Assembly: GCA_009746045.1 (NCBI GenBank)
Contig: RPFO01000016.1
Location: 74,501-138,500, forward strand
Origin: Mesostigma viride
Lineage: Eukaryota; Streptophyta; Mesostigmatophyceae; Mesostigmatales; Mesostigmataceae
Direction of reading: 5' to 3'
Length of the DNA stretch: 64,000 bases
The notes below the pieces were generated by a model. The model was not told the DNA's origin. It did no database searches and was given only the letters and a program-made list of their open reading frames with translations. Below are positions 58,310-64,000 of this stretch, piece by piece (within the stretch, counting starts at the first letter, position 1; every line of letters starts with the position of its first letter). Position numbers and translations under genes: made by a program.

Positions 58310-59465
58310 GCTTACATATGCTGAGATCCAGCAGGCCTGCACTATACTGTCCGCACCGCTCAGGCCGCCCAACGCGCGCCGCCTTCCTCGGGGAACTCCC
58401 TCGGTTGCCACCGTCCTCTCCCCCGCAGCATTCCCTGCCCGCGTCATCGATAAACACCAGAAAACCTATACGCGGTTATTCTGCACATGCACGGCGGATT
58501 GAATGGCTCTTTTTGATTACCTCAACGCCCAGGGTCGCGCGTGGCTGTTCTCACTCTCATTGCGGAAGGTGGGCTCGGCTTACCTCCGAGCTCTCCCCAT
58601 GGGGCCCACTTTTGTCCTGGCGCCCAGTCACTATCCGGTGGCTCTGCGACACAAACTGTTTGCCCCGCAACCTCTTGCATGGTCCTGCAGGGTGCAGGCC
58701 CTGTGGTAGCTGCGGGCAGGCCTTGGACCCCACTGGGACCCACTACCTGTCATGCATGGATGGGTGGCCAGCAGAATCAGAATTGGTACTTGTACTTGCA
58801 CACTGTTCTCCTGAAGGTGGTGCTCGCCATGGTCCGGTCCGTTTTCCCCCATGCAAGCGAACATCGATCCGGTCTGAGGATGCGGCTTTCTACTCCCCCA
58901 ACCACCGGCCTGACATCGTGGTTCTGGACTTTGAGGGAGGCGGGCGGCACTTGCTCATTGACGTTTCTGTGGCTCGCCCCTTGGCTCTTAGCCATGTGGT
59001 TGGTGCATCCCAGGCGGCGAGCTACACGGCGGATCGGGCTGAGCGGGCCAAGTTCACGGCCTATGGGGACGTCGGGCACCACCGTGTGGTGTCCTTTGTC
59101 TTGGAGGAGTTCGGGGCCATGGGGACCCTGACCGCCGGCTTCTTTAAGGAGTGCTGCCGGCTCGATCCAGGAGAACCGCTTGGACCTGGAGGGCTAGCGG
59201 GCCCCTTGGTCTGCGCGGACCTGGACATCGTATTGGCGCCGGCCAACGCCTTTCGGTAGTGATTACCCGGGCTATTGCTGACATCTTGCTCCGCCGCACA
59301 GGAGCTGACTTTGCGGCGCAGCGCACAGTTATTAGGCTGTTTTACTTCCTTCCGCGGTGTGGATCGAGTGTCCCATGCCGGCTGTCTAGTTGTTTTGTCG
59401 TGGTATCCCTTGTTAGCGTTGGCTTTGTTTATTTTTTCGTGGGTGCCTTTACTCTGATATAAGTA
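58310..59465 (+). pseudogene. Non-LTR retrotransposon L2b with CCHC knuckle and restriction-like endonuclease
   Basis: Frameshifted fragments, read in order, give DYLNAQGRAWLFSLSLRKVG, then a CCHC knuckle (CGSCGQALDPTGTHYLSC), then HRPDIVVLDFEGGGRHLLID followed by VSVARPL, and VVSFVLEEFGAMGTLTAGFF. CCHC followed by a PD...D catalytic segment is the arrangement of the C-terminal restriction-like endonuclease of R2-type non-LTR retrotransposons. The longest open piece is 58318-59259, with a frame shift near 58700. 3' UTR ends ATAAGTAATTGTATTTTTTA. Dead copy; the upstream RT is missing. Confidence 0.72.
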
Positions 59466-59485
59466 ATTGTATTTTTTAATATATA

Positions 59486-59895
<410 letters not shown>

Positions 59896-59905
<10 letters not shown>

Positions 59906-60116
59906 AGATTTACCCAGTCTAGCAATGGGCTGCGAGGCTGTCAAGGGAAGCAGCAAACGACATGACCAAGCCCTTCACTTCGGGGACGCTTGTCACACAC
60001 CAATGGTAGCGGCCCATTATACTCCTCAATGATGTCCGCTCCCATTGGTATGCGGCTTTGGTTGGTATTACTCCTTGTTGAGATCCACCTTCCTGTGTGC
60101 ATGCATGCATGTGCGC

Positions 60117-60164
<48 letters not shown>

Positions 60165-60560
60165 TGTAAGTAAGTATACTTGCGTGTCATGTGCATGGGC
60201 ATGCCACGGAGGAGTACTATGCTAATCTAGCTCATTTGAAAAATAATTACACGAAAGTTACAAACATCGTCTGCATCATGCCCCAATCACTAGAGGGGGA
60301 TATAATCCTCATCTGCGCTGTCCTCTAGCTAGTGGTCTCTAGATTTACCCAGTCTATAGCAATGGGCCGCGAGGCTGTCAAGGGAAGCAGCAAACGACAT
60401 GACCAAGCCCTTCACTTCGGGGACGCTTGTCACATACTAATGGTAGCGGCCCACTACTCCTTGCATGTTTTCCGCTCCCATTGGTATGCGGCTTTGGTAT
60501 TACTCCTTGAGTCCTTGTTGAGATCCACCTTCCTGTGTGCATGCATGCATGTGCGCAGCT
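59896..60560. repeat. Segmental duplication including an L1a tail
   Basis: 59746-60118 and 60178-60558 are tandem copies of one segment: the L1a 3' end followed by about 215 bp of unique sequence (GGCTGTCAAGGGAAGCAGCA, CCCTTCACTTCGGGGACGCT, TGTGTGCATGCATGCATGTG). A second (AAGT)n tract (60117-60172) lies at the joint. Confidence 0.88.
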
Positions 60561-60599
60561 ATAGAGCACGTACTGATCGATCCGACGCAGTCACATGCT

Positions 60600-60910
60600 T
60601 ATTAGTTAATGTGCGCTAAGCACTGATCATGCATCGGCCTCCACCCCAGCCGATATTCTCAAGCAGCTGTGACACATGTGTCCGCAATGCGTCCAGGAGT
60701 AGTTGTCTCACCGAACACGTCGTGGCCGGGCCGGGCGGGTGCGGAGTATGCGTAGGGTGGCCAGCGGGCCCCGAGGATCGAGGAGAGGGTCGAGCGGGCC
60801 CTGCCAGAGGAGGTGCCTGCCCATGCAGCTGGCCGGCCCTCAACCGCCCAGCAGGACCCACATCCACATATATTGAACATGGCTGGCATTGAAAGGAAAT
60901 CCACATATAC
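60600..60910 (-). pseudogene. Retrotransposon L1a C-terminal coding fragment (minus)
   Basis: The minus frame 60906-60616 reads VDVGPAGRLRAGQLHGQAPP then THVSQLLENIGWGGG. It matches the plus relic at 20870-21060 (NTDVGPAGGLKMGQPGRHLL, TYVTQLLEDAGL). Both ends truncated. Confidence 0.65.
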
Positions 60911-60943
60911 CCTCACTAAGCATGCAATCATGCCAGTCTCTGC

Positions 60944-61168
60944 ATGACATCAGTGTTGCCGACTCCAAAAATCACAGTTGGTGGAGATGAGGAGGTCCAA
61001 GGGGTGGCTTACTATGCATGTAGAGACAATAACTGCACAGGCATGAAACGTGGAGTATCCGGATCATGGAATCTCAAGCCTGCCATTAATACCTCATCCG
61101 TGTTTGTCGACTGGTTCAGGATGATGGAGAACAATTACTACATTATGGTGGCTTACTATCCAAATTAA
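60944..61168 (+). pseudogene. Open frame on dispersed repeat R3, unrecognised (74 aa)
   Basis: The frame reads PKITVGGDEEVQGVAYYACR then SGSWNLKPAINTSSVFVDWF. The part after GTATCCGGATCATGGAATCT is a diverged copy of 33265-33330, so the frame belongs to a repeated element. Function unknown. Confidence 0.4.
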
Positions 61169-62555
61169 ATGGCTACAGTAGCAGATACCATGATTCCCTG
61201 AGCTTGTCATCGATCAAGATGCCATTATCAGTAAGATGACGTAAGTTGCCATTGAGACCTGCCGACCCACACACACTAAAGCAATATGTATAGTCCACAT
61301 CTAGCCTCGCAAGGCGCACCCTTTCTATTCCAGCAGGTGCATGTGCAGTGGTATAAGAGGCCGGCGCAATAGCTTTCTGGTGCCGCCTACAAGCGTTGCC
61401 GACGCCTAAGGAGCACCCATGACGCCTCACTCAGGAACTACAATGCACGACAAGGCAAAGCGTACAGGAAGGCTGAAGGCATGGCAGGAAATCCCCATGG
61501 GGTGCCCCGCCCATGCTCGATTCTATTTCCGTGTCGCTCCACCCTCATACACGGAAACGCTGGAAGCCACCAGACATAGCAGTTGTGCCATCCAGCTGTT
61601 TGCATGCGTTATTTCCAAGAACTCATCGCCACGGAGCGGAAGTTCGTTTGCGGTTGCAGTGGTGCACGTCTGGTAGTTTCTCCACTGTTTTATGCACGAA
61701 TGCAGCAACATCATGCATTGGTGAGATAAACTATGACGTCCGCAGACATGTTTCCAAGAGAGCAGACGCACCCTTATCTATCGGAACGGAGACCACAGAC
61801 CCCGAGCCCTAATCGTATTGTTGTCGGGGATACTGGGCACCATAGATATCAACATGTGCCTCCACATATTGCCACTTTCCGGTGGTGGCGGTGCACAGCT
61901 TCCTTGTCTAATTGCGTGCTGGAAAATGCCGGTCGTCATGGGGGAATGAACCGTTCTGGTTGCACGATGCTCTGAAGAAGTATGGCATTCGTGGCGCTGT
62001 GCTCGAAAACAAAAGCGTTTGGACGCCCCCCGTCATGCCTGCGTTGTGACTGGTGAGTTGTGACCTTTTATTATTGTGACCATTATTTTCATTATTTTTC
62101 CCTTTTATGCAGCCATCACATTGATCACAAAGCCATTCCTGCAGTACGTAGCCTGCAGCCGGAAGGGTGCGGGTGGCAGATCGCAGATCATGCACGCGCG
62201 GCGCAGCGCACGGGCGGCACGGCCCTCCGCCGACTGCCGAGTCAGTACGTTTCAAACTTTCCATCGTCGAGTTGAGGTGACCTAGCCCCGCCCCCAAGGC
62301 GGGGCTATAGGTGTATGTAGAGGTACACGAAACCTCACGGCGGGTTCAGAGTTAAGTTGAGTTGAGTTGAGTTTATTCCCATGCCGCCGGCGCCGGTGGT
62401 CCGACAGGGTTATTTAAAAAGGCGGCGTGGGATCAACTAACTTTGGAACACGAGTTCGAATTCGAATTCGAATCACGTAAATCGCACGAAAATCGGTTAA
62501 TGTCCGGGTAAATAGGTATTTTTTATTAACCCCTCCACCGTCTCGCACTCGTGCC
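61169..62555. other. Unassigned intergenic stretch
   Basis: Short frames on both strands (61419-61676, 61513-61812, 62297-61908) were not recognised. Small features: GAGTT repeats (62354-62372) and a GAATTC-based repeat (TTCGAATTCGAATTCGAATT, about 62455-62471). Confidence 0.4.
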
Positions 62556-63270
62556 TAAGGTGAGTCACCAGTTTCATAGTACGCCACAGGTGCCCCCATT
62601 CAGCCTAATTATTATTTCTAGACCATGCTGGGAACCAAGCATCCCCATATGAGGGCCCACCTGGGAGTATAGTGGGTGGTCCCAGTACTAGCCCCCCCTG
62701 CTCTATAAATAGCACCCCCCTCAGGGGGGTACGGTGAGTGCGCGCGGTGACCCACTTACAATGCATGATAGACCACTTTTCTCAATAAGTTGCCCCTGGG
62801 GTTGGTTTTGTAGATAGATTTACTAGTTAGGATGGGATACTAGCACTAAAAATTGTAACTGCCCCAGGGGCCCACCAGATGGAGCTAAAAATAACTGGTG
62901 ACTCATTTGAGTCACCAGTTTAGGGGGGGCTAGAACAAGCATTCTAGTGCAGTTTTGAACCTGGACATGATAGGTAAGCATGGAATATTGGCAAACATGC
63001 ATGTTAACGCATATTTCAACCTGTGTGCCACCAATATTCACCATAACCACTGCCGCATATGCTTGGAGACAGCTGCGCGCGGGTCGCGAGTATAAACTTC
63101 ACAACCAATGCATGATGGACCACGTATACCTTGGATTTCACCCTAGTATTTCAGGGGGGACTGTAAGTGTACCCAAGCACTACATCCAAGCACTTCCATG
63201 TCTTGTTTCACCCAGGGACCCACAAGATAATGCTCAAAATATCTTATGACTATTTTGAGTCACCAGTTTA
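62556..63270 (+). repeat. Diverged duplication carrying GAGTCACCAGTTT palindromes
   Basis: A segment starting AATGCATGATAGACCAC (62759) and ending TTGAGTCACCAGTTTAGGG (62926) recurs at 63105-63272 (AATGCATGATGGACCAC to TTGAGTCACCAGTTTAGGG). An isolated GTGAGTCACCAGTTT occurs at 62562. At 62893-62920 the end is a perfect palindrome (AACTGGTGACTCA, TT, and the inverse). A TATA-like TCTATAAATAG (62702) and a CCCCCCTCAGGGGGG hairpin lie just upstream. Confidence 0.7.
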
Positions 63271-64000
63271 GGGTACCCTGTCAGCTTTGACCAGGGTTTT
63301 CACCCTGGTCCGGTGGTCAGATACAGTCTTTCAAGAGTGCTACGGATAGAGTGAATCTAGACCTTTCCAACGGTCCTATTTTTACCCGCGAAAACCTTCC
63401 CGCGAGATTTCTACAGGGCGCACAAACTCATGCCGAATTCCAGTCATGAGTAAAACTCGTGGTCGAAAATCGGCACGAGGACGGTTTAGGGGAATATCAA
63501 AGAGACAACCAGCGCAGGCCAGAAATCGGGAGAATCGGGGGACGGTTTAGGGGAATATCGTTAGGTACTACATAAAGGGGTACCACGTAGCGAGCAGATG
63601 GAAAATTGGGTTATCGAGACTAAAGGAAAAGTCAAATCAGAAATCCGAGCGTTATCCGTCCGTACCTCGCAGCTAGATTCTACAGGATTCCATGCATCGA
63701 CTGGCGCCCACCATGTTTAATAAAGCATCAATTACAAGCTTAAGGAGTTGGCGAAGATCCTCGAAGATGATGGTAGTGGGTATTGTGCTCAGATCCATAG
63801 CCCGCAGCCCTTAGGCCCGTAGGTGCGCGCGCTCACATGGTGATTGCGCCCCAAAATGTAATGACGGCTGCCTTTGTGGATCATCATGCACCGCAACGCA
63901 TCAGCTCAACCACAAGACACACATACCGCGAACTGAAGCTATCAACGCGACGCCACAAAGTACCCAGAAATAGAGCGATACCACCGCAAGTAGTAAAACT
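63271..64000. other. Right end of window, mostly unassigned
   Basis: Contains a 9-bp hairpin (GACCAGGGT, loop TTTC, inverse; 63289-63310) and R3 copy 2 (GAGACAACCAGCGCAGGCCA, 63502-63536). GACGGTTTAGGGGAATATC appears twice (63480, 63541). No gene recognised. Confidence 0.5.

Overview
The window is nuclear DNA of a eukaryote, most likely a green alga of the prasinophyte or core chlorophyte kind. That reading rests on three things: GC-rich exons broken by many GT-AG introns, a plant-style calcium-dependent protein kinase, and interstitial arrays of the TTTAGGG plant-type telomere repeat. The species is not determined. No bacterial genes, CRISPR array, rRNA or convincing tRNA was seen.

Two genes are certain, both on the plus strand. 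Positions 1-18834 hold 22 exons of the spliceosomal scaffold protein PRP8; the 5' end lies outside the window and roughly the first 440 residues are missing. Positions 37147-57004 hold a complete 13-exon calcium-dependent protein kinase (CDPK) of 525 residues, with an N-myristoylation start, a full kinase domain, an autoinhibitory junction and four EF hands. I placed each exon boundary by reading frame, splice sites and protein-family continuity. The two genes have no evident functional link.

Between the genes (18.8-37.1 kb) and after the kinase (57-64 kb) lies repeat-rich DNA. It contains decayed non-LTR retrotransposons of at least two families. One has a YADD reverse transcriptase and an AAGT/TTAC microsatellite tail; the other has a CCHC knuckle and a PD..D restriction-like endonuclease. 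There are also MITE-like inverted-repeat elements, a perfect 117-bp foldback, TGTCACGG 8-mer arrays, a 1.1-kb compound tetranucleotide block, and a few open frames I cannot name. Two inverted arms at about 22.7-23.7 kb and 29.6-30.7 kb bracket about 6 kb of this.

The most unusual signal is inside the introns of both genes. Nearly every PRP8 intron and most CDPK introns contain one to five diverged copies ('echoes') of the neighbouring exon boundary. Each copy carries part of the exon, the splice site and adjoining intron sequence, often at regular spacing (for example donors 56 bp apart after exon 11). Several intron minisatellites abut the real splice site and look like amplified versions of the same thing. 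The extreme intron is the last one of the kinase, with a roughly 4-kb satellite of 51/56-bp units that is free of stops in all three forward frames. I propose recurrent tandem duplication across splice junctions as the process shaping these introns.
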